Of a DNA stretch of 64,000 bases, positions 55,737 to 63,992 are shown piece after piece. A program made the position numbers and the translations under genes. This stretch comes from Finegoldia magna (GTDB lineage: Bacteria > Bacillota > Clostridia > Tissierellales > Peptoniphilaceae): assembly GCF_003182075.1 (NCBI RefSeq), contig NZ_QGTH01000003.1:46575-110574 (forward strand), in the 5' to 3' direction. Below the pieces are notes generated by a model that saw only the letters and a list, made by a program, of their open reading frames with translations, did not search any database and was not told where the DNA came from. Position 1 is the first letter of the stretch, and each line of letters starts with the position of its first letter.

Positions 55737-56656
55737 TATCTCACCCCTAATAATTTCAATATTAACGCCATTCTAACAATTACACCGTATCTAACTTGCT
55801 TAAAATAAACTGCTCTTGGATCGCTATCAACTTCTGTAGCTATTTCATTTACTCTTGGCAATGGATGAAGTACAGCTAAATCATCTGAAGCTAATTTCAT
55901 CTTATCATTATCTAATATATACGAATCTTTCAATCTAACATAATCTGCTTCATTGAAGAATCTTTCACGTTGGACTCTAGTCATGTATAAAATATCAAGT
56001 TCACCAATTACATCTTCCATTTTTTCAACTTCTTTAAATTCTATATTTTTTGATTTTAAAAATATCTTAATATAATCAGGTACTTGAAGTTCTTCTGGAG
56101 ATATTAAGACGAATTTATTGTTTTCATATCTTGACATTGCTTTGATCAAAGAATGTACTGTTCTACCAAATTTTAAATCCCCACACAATCCTATTGTCAT
56201 GTTGTTTAATCTTTTTTTAGTCATCCAAATTGTCAACAAGTCTGTCAAGGTTTGAGTTGGGTGTTGATGACCCCCATCACCTGCATTTATCAATGGAACT
56301 TCTGCATAAGAACTAGCTAAAACTGCTGAACCTTCTTTAGGGTTTCTCATCGCAATTATATCTGTATAATTCGATACTGTTCTTATTGTATCAGCTAAAG
56401 ATTCACCTTTTGATGTTGATGAGCTTGCACTTTCTGAAAAACCGATGCAATCTCCACCTAATCTATGTATCGCTGATTCAAAACTTAATCTTGTTCTTGT
56501 TGAAGGCTCAAAAAAAAGAGTCCCTAAGATTTTTCCATTACACAAATTAGAAAAATCAGAAGGACTCTTTATAATTTCTTCTGCTAAATTTAATATTTCG
56601 TTTATCTCTTCTACATTAAAATCATCTGCATTAATTAAATTTCTATTTTTTAACAT
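55736..56656 (-). CDS. pyrB: Aspartate carbamoyltransferase catalytic chain
   Basis: PyrB condenses carbamoyl phosphate and aspartate. Motifs are [15 protein letters not shown] (carbamoyl-phosphate site, about 49-63), [15 protein letters not shown] (about 126-140), and the aspartate-site HPLPRVNEI near 262. At 306 residues it is of normal length. It is the first gene of the operon, with AAAGGAGAT upstream and a promoter only about 30 bases away. Confidence 0.97.
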   Translation of the reverse strand: MLKNRNLINADDFNVEEINEILNLAEEIIKSPSDFSNLCNGKILGTLFFEPSTRTRLSFESAIHRLGGDCIGFSESASSSTSKGESLADTIRTVSNYTDIIAMRNPKEGSAVLASSYAEVPLINAGDGGHQHPTQTLTDLLTIWMTKKRLNNMTIGLCGDLKFGRTVHSLIKAMSRYENNKFVLISPEELQVPDYIKIFLKSKNIEFKEVEKMEDVIGELDILYMTRVQRERFFNEADYVRLKDSYILDNDKMKLASDDLAVLHPLPRVNEIATEVDSDPRAVYFKQVRYGVIVRMALILKLLGVR

Positions 56657-56683
56657 AACTATCTCCTTTGATTTATTTTCATT

Positions 56684-56712
56684 ATAATAACATCAAAAAA
56701 GATATCTGTCAA
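56684..56712 (-). promoter_or_regulatory. Promoter of the pyr operon, with a very short leader
   Basis: On the minus strand a perfect TTGACA (56707-56712) and TATTAT (56684-56689) are 17 bases apart. Initiation would fall about 20 bases before the pyrB start. That leaves no room for a PyrR attenuator or an upstream pyrR gene. Confidence 0.8.
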
Positions 56713-56724
56713 TAGTTTTTTTAA

Positions 56725-57351
56725 TTAAGAATTGTAAAATTTACACCTGTCGTTCAATATACATTCTTCACATTTTGGATTTCTAGCCTTACATAAATTT
56801 CTTCCATGCCAAATAAATAAGTGATGACTTTTTGACCATCTATCTTTTGGTATTACTTTCATCAAAGCTATCTCAGTACTTAATACGTCTTTTTCATTTA
56901 CAATTCCAATTCTGTTAGTTACTCTAAAAACATGAGTATCCACAGCTATAGCTGGTGTACCAAATGCATTGCTCACAACTACATTTGCAGTTTTTCTTCC
57001 AACTCCTGGTAATTTCATTAATTCCTCTATAGTATCAGGAACTTTTGAATCATAATCATGATATAAAACATTACATGTATTAATAATATTTTTTGATTTT
57101 GTTTTGTACAATCCACAACTTTTGATGTATTTTGTTAATCCATCTACACCTAAGCCTAATATAGCTTTAGGGGTATTATGTTCTTTAAATAAAACAGCTG
57201 TAACTTTATTAACTCTAACATCTGTACATTGTGCTGATAAGATAGTGGCAATTAATAATTCAAATGGAGTAGTAAAATCCAAACCTGCTTTTGCATTAGG
57301 ATATAAGCTATCTAAATCATCCAAAATTTTATTAATTTTCTCGTAACTCAT
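56725..57351 (-). CDS. nth: Endonuclease III
   Basis: A DNA glycosylase/AP lyase that removes oxidised pyrimidines. The helix-hairpin-helix LMKLPGVGRKTANVVV holds the catalytic lysine (about residue 122), and the catalytic Asp lies in AIAVDTHVFRV. The four iron-sulphur cysteines are spaced C-x6-C-x2-C-x5-C in CKARNPKCEECILNDRC near the C-terminus. It overlaps nfo by 20 bases, pairing two base-excision enzymes. Confidence 0.97.
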   Translation of the reverse strand: MSYEKINKILDDLDSLYPNAKAGLDFTTPFELLIATILSAQCTDVRVNKVTAVLFKEHNTPKAILGLGVDGLTKYIKSCGLYKTKSKNIINTCNVLYHDYDSKVPDTIEELMKLPGVGRKTANVVVSNAFGTPAIAVDTHVFRVTNRIGIVNEKDVLSTEIALMKVIPKDRWSKSHHLFIWHGRNLCKARNPKCEECILNDRCKFYNS

Positions 57352-58165
57352 GAAACTTTCTCCTTATTTTTTCAATTTCAATTTTATATCCATCTAAGTT
57401 GTTAGGCGTTTCCAGTATTATTGGTCTGCCTTCTAACCTTTCATTAAAGATTACATTAAAAAGGTCTGATTTTCCAATCAATCCTTTACCAAACTTTTCA
57501 TGTCTATCCTTATTTGCTCCAAATGGCATCATAGAATCATTGCAATGAATCACTTTAATTTTTTCAATACCAATTAACTTGTCAAATTCATCAAGATAAT
57601 CATCAAAATTAACCAGTTTAATTCCTGAGCTAAACAAATGACAAGTATCGATACAAACATACAATGGAATACTAGCATTACTAATAATATAAGCAATTTG
57701 ATTTAAATCAAATCCAACTTCACTACCTTTTCCACTCATAGTTTCAATACATATCTTCTGACCATTTGAAACATCTATTTGATTCAAGCCTTCTACAATT
57801 AAATTAAGTCCTTTCTCAATTCCTTGATTTTTATGACTTCCTGGATGAAGAACATAATTATCAATTTCCAAATCTCGAATTTTTTTCATATCCTCATTTA
57901 TAAGCTTGATTGCCAGTTCTCTTAGGTCTTCTCTATCACTACATAAATTCATGGTATATGCTCCATGACATACTATTTCGTTTATATCATGAGTATCTCT
58001 AAGCTTCAAAAATTTTTCTATTTCTCTATCAGGAATTAATCTAGACTTAGATCCTCTTGGATTTCGTGGAAAGAATTGAAAAGTGTCAGCATTTATTTCT
58101 AAGCATTGTTCTATAGTTTTGTGAAGTCCTTTTGATGTAGATAAATGACATCCTATTCTGTTCAT
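57332..58165 (-). CDS. nfo: Endonuclease IV
   Basis: A zinc-dependent AP endonuclease of 277 residues. Metal ligands are spread as in the family: IGCHLSTSKGL, NYVLHPGSHKNQG, ICIETMSGKGSEVG, CIDTCHLFSSG, KVIHCNDSMMPFGANKDRHEKFGKG and ILETPN. AGGAGG precedes the ATG. It is first in the two-gene nfo-nth operon, divergent from rodA. Confidence 0.96.
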   Translation of the reverse strand: MNRIGCHLSTSKGLHKTIEQCLEINADTFQFFPRNPRGSKSRLIPDREIEKFLKLRDTHDINEIVCHGAYTMNLCSDREDLRELAIKLINEDMKKIRDLEIDNYVLHPGSHKNQGIEKGLNLIVEGLNQIDVSNGQKICIETMSGKGSEVGFDLNQIAYIISNASIPLYVCIDTCHLFSSGIKLVNFDDYLDEFDKLIGIEKIKVIHCNDSMMPFGANKDRHEKFGKGLIGKSDLFNVIFNERLEGRPIILETPNNLDGYKIEIEKIRRKFHELREN

Positions 58166-58193
58166 AAAACCTCCTAATCACCTCTAAATCATT

Positions 58194-58199
58194 ATTATA
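58194..58199 (-). promoter_or_regulatory. -10 element of the nfo-nth promoter
   Basis: On the minus strand an extended -10 (TGA then TATAAT) lies 29 bases before the nfo start. The -35 is weak. It faces the divergent rodA promoter about 25 bases away. Confidence 0.6.
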
Positions 58200-58220
58200 T
58201 CACACCTTAATATTTTAATA

Positions 58221-58229
58221 TGTTATAAT
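58221..58229 (+). promoter_or_regulatory. Extended -10 of the rodA-luxS promoter
   Basis: TGT then TATAAT (58224-58229) forms an extended -10 without a recognisable -35. It lies 20 bases before the rodA start and is divergent from nfo. Confidence 0.6.
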
Positions 58230-58249
58230 ACTAGTTGAGGAAGTGAGAC

Positions 58250-59353
58250 ATGTTTAATATTAGCAAAAAAAATATATCAAAAATAGATAAAACTCTAATT
58301 ATAAGCGTTTTAATACTTGTTATTTACGGTCTTGTAGTATTATATAGTGCTGGATCAAGTCTTTCAAACCATTATTTCAGAAAACAATTAATAGCTACAA
58401 TTATAGGAATAATTGTTGTTTTTTTTATAATTTCACTAGACAACCACATAATAAAAAAACTTAACATTCCAATGTACATAATTTGCAATGTTTTACTGGT
58501 TCTAGTTTTATTTTTTGGTGTTGGTGATGAATGGGGTGCAAGAAGTTGGTTTAAGTTTGGACCAATTAATTTTCAACCTTCTGAAATAATGAAGATAGTT
58601 CTTATTATTTCGCTAGCAAATATTATAGAATCTAACAAGAACAGCCTTAATAATCCTAAAATTTTATTAAAAATACTAATTTTTGCTTTCATTCCTGTCG
58701 CCCTAATTTTAAAACAACCAGACGCAGGAACAGCTATGGTGTATACATTCATAATAATAGTAATGTTGTTTACAGCTGGAATTGATTGGAAATATTTAAT
58801 AGGAGCAATTATCTTAGGTATAGTCAGTTTACCTTTTCTATACTTGAGGCTTGATCAATTTCAAAGAGATAGAATATTAAATTTTGTTCATCCTGAAAGA
58901 GATTTATCCAATACTGGATGGCAAGCTCTCCAAGGTAAAATAGCAATAGGATCAGGAAAATTAACTGGTGAAGGTTTCTTAAACGGAGTTCAAAGTCAAT
59001 ATAATTTTATTCCTGAAAAACAAACAGATTTTATTTTTGCAGTATTAGTTGAAGAATTTGGATTTATAGGTGGATTTATATTGATTTTATTATATGCCCT
59101 TATGCTTTATAGATGTGTGGTTATTGCTCAAAACTCAGATAATTTATACTCAAAATTATTGACAATTGGATTTGCAGCAATGTTTTTATTCCACATATTT
59201 GAAAATATTGGAATGACTATTGGAGTAATGCCAATAACTGGTATCCCTTTACCATTTTTTAGTTATGGTGGAACATTTCAAATTATCAACTTAATATCAA
59301 TTGGATTGATTATATCTTCATCAATTCAAAAAGATCCATTGAATTTCATTTAG
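58250..59353 (+). CDS. rodA: RodA-type SEDS peptidoglycan glycosyltransferase
   Basis: A 367-residue SEDS-family membrane protein, closest to RodA in size. About ten hydrophobic segments are visible. Family motifs include LVVLYSAGSSLS, the LKQPDAGTAMV segment holding the conserved catalytic-type Asp (about 163-173), QSQYNFIPEKQTDFIF near 250, and GVMPITGIPLPFFSYGGT near 330. SEDS proteins polymerise lipid II with a partner class B PBP, which is not in this window. RodA versus FtsW cannot be settled by sequence alone; in a coccus the role may be in septal or peripheral wall growth. Confidence 0.88.
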   Translation: MFNISKKNISKIDKTLIISVLILVIYGLVVLYSAGSSLSNHYFRKQLIATIIGIIVVFFIISLDNHIIKKLNIPMYIICNVLLVLVLFFGVGDEWGARSWFKFGPINFQPSEIMKIVLIISLANIIESNKNSLNNPKILLKILIFAFIPVALILKQPDAGTAMVYTFIIIVMLFTAGIDWKYLIGAIILGIVSLPFLYLRLDQFQRDRILNFVHPERDLSNTGWQALQGKIAIGSGKLTGEGFLNGVQSQYNFIPEKQTDFIFAVLVEEFGFIGGFILILLYALMLYRCVVIAQNSDNLYSKLLTIGFAAMFLFHIFENIGMTIGVMPITGIPLPFFSYGGTFQIINLISIGLIISSSIQKDPLNFI

Positions 59354-59361
59354 GAGGAAAT

Positions 59362-59832
59362 ATGAATAAAATAGAAAGTTTTAAAATTAATCACTTAAAA
59401 TTATTACCAGGAATTTATGTATCAAGAAAAGATTACTTAAATAATGAAGTATTAACTACTTTTGATTTAAGAATAACTGCACCTAACAGAGAACCCGTTA
59501 TGAACACAGCAGAAGTTCACGCAATAGAACATTTAGCAGCTACATTTTTAAGAAATAAACTTGAAAATGATGTTATTTATTTTGGTCCTATGGGTTGTAG
59601 AACAGGATTTTATCTAATCTTGGTCGGAGATAAAAAATCTGAAGATATCGTAGATTTAGTTAAAGAACTCTTTGAATTCATATCTAATTACGAAGGCGAT
59701 ATACCTGGTCAATCAGCAAAGGACTGTGGCAACTATTCAGATATGAATTTAAATATGGCAAAATTCTATTCTGATAAGTACTTGAAGGTTTTAAATTCTA
59801 TTAAAACAGAAAATTTAATCTACCCAGAATAG
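59362..59832 (+). CDS. luxS: S-ribosylhomocysteine lyase LuxS
   Basis: LuxS cleaves S-ribosylhomocysteine to homocysteine and DPD, the precursor of autoinducer-2. It is 156 residues long. The metal site is H53-x3-H57 in VHAIEHLAATF, usually HTxEH, so the middle threonine is Ala here. The catalytic-cysteine motif FGPMGCRTGFY (C79) is intact, and the third zinc ligand lies in KDCGNYSD. AGGAGG precedes the ATG. It follows rodA by 8 bases and ends at a strong terminator. Confidence 0.95.
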   Translation: MNKIESFKINHLKLLPGIYVSRKDYLNNEVLTTFDLRITAPNREPVMNTAEVHAIEHLAATFLRNKLENDVIYFGPMGCRTGFYLILVGDKKSEDIVDLVKELFEFISNYEGDIPGQSAKDCGNYSDMNLNMAKFYSDKYLKVLNSIKTENLIYPE

Positions 59833-59833
59833 A

Positions 59834-59868
59834 AAAAACACAATTTAGTTATACTAAATTGTGTTTTT
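59834..59868. terminator. Bidirectional terminator between luxS and tdk
   Basis: A perfect 16-bp stem (AAAAACACAATTTAGT at 59834-59849, ACTAAATTGTGTTTTT at 59853-59868) with a 3-base loop lies between the converging genes. The tdk stop codon (59854-59856) lies inside the stem. Confidence 0.9.
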
Positions 59869-60486
59869 ATTGTTTTGATCTTTATCTAAATATGTTGTTT
59901 GTAGTTCTGTTAGCTTCTTTTCATTCATTTTTTCAATATAGTGTTTTCTACATAATGGCATATATGCTTCACTAGCACCCAACTGTATTCTGTTTTTATC
60001 GTCTGATATACGATAACTTACCCATGCATCATTTCCACACACAGCACACACAGCGTGGTGTTTTTCGACGTAATCACATATAGGCAATAATTCCTTAACA
60101 AGTTGAAATGGCTTGGCTTTATAGTCCATGTCAAGTCCAGCAGCAATAATAGTGAATCCTTTCTCCAAAAGATAATTAATTTGTTTCACAAAATGATCTG
60201 CTTTTGAATTAATAAATTGCACTTCATCTATAGCGATGACATTTACATCATGAGTTTTTGTATATTCAACTATATCGTCAATATTATCGACATTTATTGC
60301 TTCAATTTCGTTTTTATCATGTGTTACTACTTTTTCCTTAGAATATCTAGAATCCATCTTCGGCTTAAACACAACTACATTATATTTAGCTATTTTAAAC
60401 CTATTCACTTCTTTCCATAAACTAGATGTTTTTCCAGAAAACATAGATCCAGTATGCACTATTAATTTGCCTCTATATTGATGCAT
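59854..60486 (-). CDS. tdk: Thymidine kinase
   Basis: A 210-residue type II thymidine kinase that salvages thymidine. The P-loop GSMFSGKTSSL (about 13-23), Walker B IAIDEVQFI near 93 and the lid region with IAAGLDMDY are clear. The zinc-binding cysteines are in CAVCGNDAW and a later C-x2-H (CRKHY). The last codons run into the bidirectional terminator, so the mRNA ends almost at the stop codon. Confidence 0.95.
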   Translation of the reverse strand: MHQYRGKLIVHTGSMFSGKTSSLWKEVNRFKIAKYNVVVFKPKMDSRYSKEKVVTHDKNEIEAINVDNIDDIVEYTKTHDVNVIAIDEVQFINSKADHFVKQINYLLEKGFTIIAAGLDMDYKAKPFQLVKELLPICDYVEKHHAVCAVCGNDAWVSYRISDDKNRIQLGASEAYMPLCRKHYIEKMNEKKLTELQTTYLDKDQNNKNTI

Positions 60487-60487
60487 A

Positions 60488-61072
60488 CTAATTCCTTGAA
60501 ATCTCTATTGATTGAATAATAATATCATCCAGCGGTTTATCTGAAAAGTCAGTATCTACGTTAGCAATTTTGTCTACAATATCCATTCCACTATAAACTT
60601 GACCGAATACAGAATGTTTTTCATCTAACCAAAAACAACCACCATTACTTTTATAGTATTCTTTTTGTTTTTCATCCAAATCACATTCGTCAAGATATTT
60701 AATGTAATCTTTTCTAATTGAAGTATTTTGAACTATAAAAAATTGAGATCCATTAGTGTTTGGTCCAGAATTAGCCATAGATAATGCTCCTCTTATATTT
60801 TTCAAATTATCCGAAAATTCATCTTCAAAAGGCTTTTCCCAAATACTTTTGCCACCATAGCCTGTGCCTTGTGGATCTCCTCCTTGGATCATAAAATCTT
60901 TGATGACTCTATGAAAAATAGTTCCATCATAATATCCTTCTTGTGCATGAGTTACAAAATTTTCCACACAATTTGGAGCATCATTTTCAAACAAACAAAT
61001 TTTTATTTCTCCCATGTTTGTAATTATATTTGCAATTAATTGATTTTTTTTAGGTATATCAGTTTGATACAT
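60488..61072 (-). CDS. ppiB: Cyclophilin-type peptidyl-prolyl cis-trans isomerase
   Basis: A cytoplasmic cyclophilin of 194 residues. The core [35 protein letters not shown] (catalytic Arg in FHRVI), [16 protein letters not shown] and [15 protein letters not shown] are all present. The open frame reaches 61156, but TGGAGGGAAT fits the ATG at 61072, and the upstream extension overlaps a hairpin and the response-regulator gene. No signal peptide is seen. Confidence 0.94.
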   Translation of the reverse strand: MYQTDIPKKNQLIANIITNMGEIKICLFENDAPNCVENFVTHAQEGYYDGTIFHRVIKDFMIQGGDPQGTGYGGKSIWEKPFEDEFSDNLKNIRGALSMANSGPNTNGSQFFIVQNTSIRKDYIKYLDECDLDEKQKEYYKSNGGCFWLDEKHSVFGQVYSGMDIVDKIANVDTDFSDKPLDDIIIQSIEISRN

Positions 61073-61089
61073 ATTCCCTCCATAAATAA

Positions 61090-61117
61090 TTAAACTGCTT
61101 TTTAAAAAGCAGTTTAA
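61090..61117. terminator. Perfect 28-bp palindrome between the response regulator and ppiB genes
   Basis: TTAAACTGCTTTTT (61090-61103) is followed directly by its exact complement (61104-61117), with the regulator's stop codon inside. In RNA it forms a stem with an A/T loop. Only a short AT tract follows, so termination is probably partial. Confidence 0.6.
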
Positions 61118-61812
61118 ACTTTTGTATTTGATGAGAAGTAATATCCTTCTCCCCATTTTGTTCTAATTATTAATGATTCGTTATCTTTGATTTTTTCTCT
61201 CAATCTTTTAATGTGAACATCAACAGTCCTGATATGAGACTGTGCATCTTCCCATAATTTCGCAGCCAATTCCTTTCTTGAAAGAACCTTATCTTTATTA
61301 GAAACAAGTGCATATAGCAATTCAAATTCTCTTCCTGTTAATTCTATATATTGACCATATCTTTTTACAGTTCTTGATATTAAATTAAATTCAAATTCAC
61401 CAATTTGTATTATGCTTGTTTTATTATGGTCATTTACTAAATCTGATTTCGTTCTTCTGAGAACTGCTCTAATTCTTGCTTTTAACTCAAGCATATTAAA
61501 TGGATAAACTACATAATCATCTGCGCCATATTCCAACGCTAAGATTTTTTTCATATCATCTGATTCGTCACTAACAAAAATTGTAGGAATGGAATATAAT
61601 TTGCTAATTTCTTTTTTGAAATCTAAGCCTGTACCATCCGCAAAATTCATATCACTAAGCAAAAAATCATAGTAACCTTTTTTTAGTTTTTCAAGTGCAT
61701 CTTCAATTGTAGAACATTCTGAAACTTCATAATTTTCATCATTAGAGAAATTCAAAATGATCTCATCTTTATACACATTAGATGGAAAAACTAATAGAAT
61801 TCTAAGTTTCAT
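61114..61812 (-). CDS. Atypical OmpR/PhoB-type response regulator
   Basis: A 232-residue regulator with an N-terminal receiver domain (1-120) and a C-terminal winged-helix DNA-binding domain (about 135-228, [30 protein letters not shown] and [14 protein letters not shown]). The receiver keeps the phospho-acceptor position (D54 in [10 protein letters not shown]) and S81. It has lost the acidic pair (FPS at 9-11) and the conserved lysine, which is Tyr at 103 (VVYPFN). No histidine kinase gene is nearby. It probably works without normal phosphorylation; target genes are unknown. Confidence 0.88.
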   Translation of the reverse strand: MKLRILLVFPSNVYKDEIILNFSNDENYEVSECSTIEDALEKLKKGYYDFLLSDMNFADGTGLDFKKEISKLYSIPTIFVSDESDDMKKILALEYGADDYVVYPFNMLELKARIRAVLRRTKSDLVNDHNKTSIIQIGEFEFNLISRTVKRYGQYIELTGREFELLYALVSNKDKVLSRKELAAKLWEDAQSHIRTVDVHIKRLREKIKDNESLIIRTKWGEGYYFSSNTKV

Positions 61813-61820
61813 AAGTTTAA

Positions 61821-62885
61821 TTAGATTACTTCAATAAAGTGATCTGTTTTTTCCTTTACTCTTCCTATTATACTTCCAACTTGGCCTGATTCATGTAATT
61901 TTTCTACAAGTTTATCAGCATCTTCCTTAGATAATGCAATTAATAATCCGCCTGATGTTTGGGGATCAAAGACCAAATCATCTACAAAGCTACTAACATT
62001 TTTGCTGATTTTTACATCATTTCTGATAAAGTTTCTGTTGTCATAAGCTCCTTTTGGAACTAATCCTAAGTTAACAAACTCTTCTACTCCTTCAAAAATA
62101 GGTAAGTTTTGTGAGTCGATTTCTATTGTTAAATCAGATCCCTTAGCCATTTCAAGTGCATGGCCGCACAAACCAAATCCTGTTACATCAGTAGCAGCAT
62201 GAACTTCTAGTCCATCGCAGGCTTCCTTAGCGTATTTATTCAAAGTAGACATAGATTTGATAACTTCATCAAATAATTTTTGATTATCCATTCCACCTTT
62301 TATAGCAGTATTTACAATTCCTACACCTAATTTTTTAGTTAATACAACCACGTCTCCAACTTTAGCTGTAGAGTTGGCCCAAACTTTATCAGGATGGTTT
62401 ATTCCTGTCACAGACAATCCATATTTAGGTTCATCATCTTGAATTGTGTGACCACCAACTAACAGACATCCCGCTTCTTTAGCCTTATCAGCACCGCCCT
62501 TTAAGATTTCAACCAAAATATCTTGATTCATGCAATCTGAAAAACAAACAATATTTAAAGCTAACAATGGATCTGAACCCATAGCATATAAATCACTTAA
62601 AGAGTTTGCCGCAGCTACTTGACCAAATGTATATGGGTCATTAACAACCGGCGTAAAGAAGTCTAGAGATTGAATTAAACATAAATCATCTCTTACTTTG
62701 TATACAGCACAATCATCGCTTGTATCTAATCCTACTACTAAATTATCGTCATTTACTTTTTCAAGATGACTTAATACTTCAGCTAATTTACCAGGTCCAA
62801 TCTTTGCTGCACATCCAGCTGTTTGAGTAAACTCAGTTAATTTAACATCTTCTGGTTTAATTGTTTTGTACTTTTTGTCTAACAT
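61821..62885 (-). CDS. selD: Selenide, water dikinase (selenophosphate synthase)
   Basis: SelD makes selenophosphate, the selenium donor for selenocysteine and selenouridine. It is 354 residues, and the catalytic site is TAGCAAKIGPG with Cys25 (the position is selenocysteine in some species) and Lys28. Nucleotide-binding regions include LDTSDDCAVYKV and VGGHTIQDDEPKYGLSVTG, plus AATDVTGFGLCGHALEMA and DPQTSGGLLIAL. Its presence implies selenium use, for example in glycine or proline reductases. No other selenium genes are in this window. AAAGGAGAT precedes the ATG. Confidence 0.96.
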   Translation of the reverse strand: MLDKKYKTIKPEDVKLTEFTQTAGCAAKIGPGKLAEVLSHLEKVNDDNLVVGLDTSDDCAVYKVRDDLCLIQSLDFFTPVVNDPYTFGQVAAANSLSDLYAMGSDPLLALNIVCFSDCMNQDILVEILKGGADKAKEAGCLLVGGHTIQDDEPKYGLSVTGINHPDKVWANSTAKVGDVVVLTKKLGVGIVNTAIKGGMDNQKLFDEVIKSMSTLNKYAKEACDGLEVHAATDVTGFGLCGHALEMAKGSDLTIEIDSQNLPIFEGVEEFVNLGLVPKGAYDNRNFIRNDVKISKNVSSFVDDLVFDPQTSGGLLIALSKEDADKLVEKLHESGQVGSIIGRVKEKTDHFIEVI

Positions 62886-62896
62886 TTTTATCTCCT

Positions 62897-63535
62897 TTAA
62901 TCTATAGTTATTAAACTTTTTAATGATTCAAAAGTTTTATCGCCTATTCCATCTACATTTTTTATTTCTTCAATTTTTTTAAATTGATTTTTCTCTCTAA
63001 ATTCTATTATTTTTTTAGCTTTAGAAGGTCCAATACCTGGTAATGTTTGCAATTTATTGCTATCAGCAGTGTTAATATTTACAAGACTACTTGAGTTATT
63101 ATCTTTTATTGTAACTATATCTGAGCTATGTCTATCATTGTTTTGTGCTTTTGAAGTTTCTGTTTTTGATGGGATATAAATTTTCATCTCATCTTTTAGC
63201 TTCATTGCCAAATTTACACTCTTAGTATCAGCATCTTGTGTAAATCCGCCTGCTAATTCCACAATATCTTTAATTCTATCATCTTTTTTAAACGAATAGA
63301 CACCAGGCTTGTTTACACAACCATCTATTTGACACATAGTCATGGAATTATCTTCTCTTTTTTGTGTATTATTTTCAGATTTCTCATTTATGCTCTCTGT
63401 TGATTTTGTATCAACTAGAGTTTGAATTTGATTGTTATTCAAATTATCTGAATTAGATTTATAATAACCAAAACCAACTAAAACAATTATTGCTATACCA
63501 ATTAAAATTTTATCTTTAGAAAAATTAAAATTCAT
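62897..63535 (-). CDS. comEA: ComEA-like DNA-binding competence protein
   Basis: A 212-residue membrane-anchored protein. One transmembrane helix (about 9-25) is followed by a low-complexity linker, then a SLBB domain (about 68-120, IDGCVNKPGVYSFKKDDRIKDIVELAGGF). A C-terminal helix-hairpin-helix pair follows (about 148-212, VNINTADSNKLQTLPGIGPSKAKKII). This is the ComEA layout for surface binding of transforming DNA. comEC is not adjacent, so a full uptake system cannot be shown here. It is first in the block comEA-selD-regulator-ppiB-tdk. Confidence 0.92.
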   Translation of the reverse strand: MNFNFSKDKILIGIAIIVLVGFGYYKSNSDNLNNNQIQTLVDTKSTESINEKSENNTQKREDNSMTMCQIDGCVNKPGVYSFKKDDRIKDIVELAGGFTQDADTKSVNLAMKLKDEMKIYIPSKTETSKAQNNDRHSSDIVTIKDNNSSSLVNINTADSNKLQTLPGIGPSKAKKIIEFREKNQFKKIEEIKNVDGIGDKTFESLKSLITID

Positions 63536-63562
63536 AATGCGCCTCTTATATCTATATACACT

Positions 63563-63592
63563 ATAATATCATATGCACAAGCAATCCGTCCA
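63563..63592 (-). promoter_or_regulatory. Probable comEA promoter
   Basis: On the minus strand an extended -10 (TGA then TATTAT, 63563-63568) lies 18 bases after TGGACG (63587-63592). A TATAAT also exists here on the plus strand (63562-63567), so the site may be used in both directions. Confidence 0.5.
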
Positions 63593-63681
63593 ATAAAACT
63601 TGCTAACAAAAGTCAAGCACAACCTAAAATTAATTTCAGGTTATTTGATTATTTGAGTAATTAAATTAGTGCATGGAAAAC

Positions 63682-63710
63682 AAACCGAGTGTAATCAATC
63701 GGTTTTTTTA
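63682..63710. terminator. Terminator-like hairpin without an obvious upstream gene
   Basis: AAACCGA (63682-63688) pairs with TCGGTTT (63699-63705), followed by T residues on the plus strand. The minus-strand reading also ends in a short T-rich tract. Confidence 0.65.
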
Positions 63711-63740
63711 GTGTAATTTGGGTATATGAAAAGTTTTGTG

Positions 63741-63780
63741 TATCAGCTCCTCCTGATAGGTTGTGAGCTGATATTTTTTT
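63741..63780 (+). terminator. Strong plus-strand terminator without an obvious upstream gene
   Basis: TATCAGCTC (63741-63749) and GAGCTGATA (63765-63773) form a 9-bp stem with a 15-base loop, followed by seven T residues. No plus-strand coding gene ends here. Confidence 0.75.
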
Positions 63781-63911
63781 GATTTTTAAAAAAATATACT
63801 TTTATTACTGAAATCTGAAAGTTCAGATATTTGTAACCTAATTTTGGCACAATTAAACTAAAAGGTCAAGATTTTTCTAAAAATCCCCCTTTTTGCCTAA
63901 TTGATTTTCTT

Positions 63912-63992
63912 AAAAATTTGAAGATTTCTGTCAAGAGCTGGTCGTCAGACCAGGGCTATGCCTTTACTCTTGATTTAAAGATTCAAATTTTT
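63912..63992. repeat. Compact three-way-junction structure, possible mobile-element end or ncRNA
   Basis: An outer 11-bp stem (63912-63922 with 63982-63992) encloses TCAAGAG/CTCTTGA (63931-63937, 63967-63973). That stem holds two small hairpins back to back: CTGGTC-GTCA-GACCAG (63938-63953) and GGC-TAT-GCC (63954-63962). All pairs are perfect. The local GC content is higher than the surroundings. A transposon end, a multicopy repeat or a structured RNA are all possible. Confidence 0.55.

Larger units (their letters stand above)
63593..63911. other. Intergenic region without a convincing gene
   Basis: No open frame of useful size is supported between comEA and the window end (63536-64000). 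Besides the comEA promoter, the region contains an imperfect hairpin at 63621-63642 (AACCT/AGGTT), two terminator-like hairpins at about 63682 and 63741, and a 7-bp inverted repeat at 63813-63828 (ATCTGAA/TTCAGAT). A structured element follows at the right edge. Confidence 0.6.

Noticed and set aside
56657..56724. PyrR-type attenuator before pyrB
   Set aside because: There is not enough room between promoter and gene, and no alternative hairpins or T run are present.
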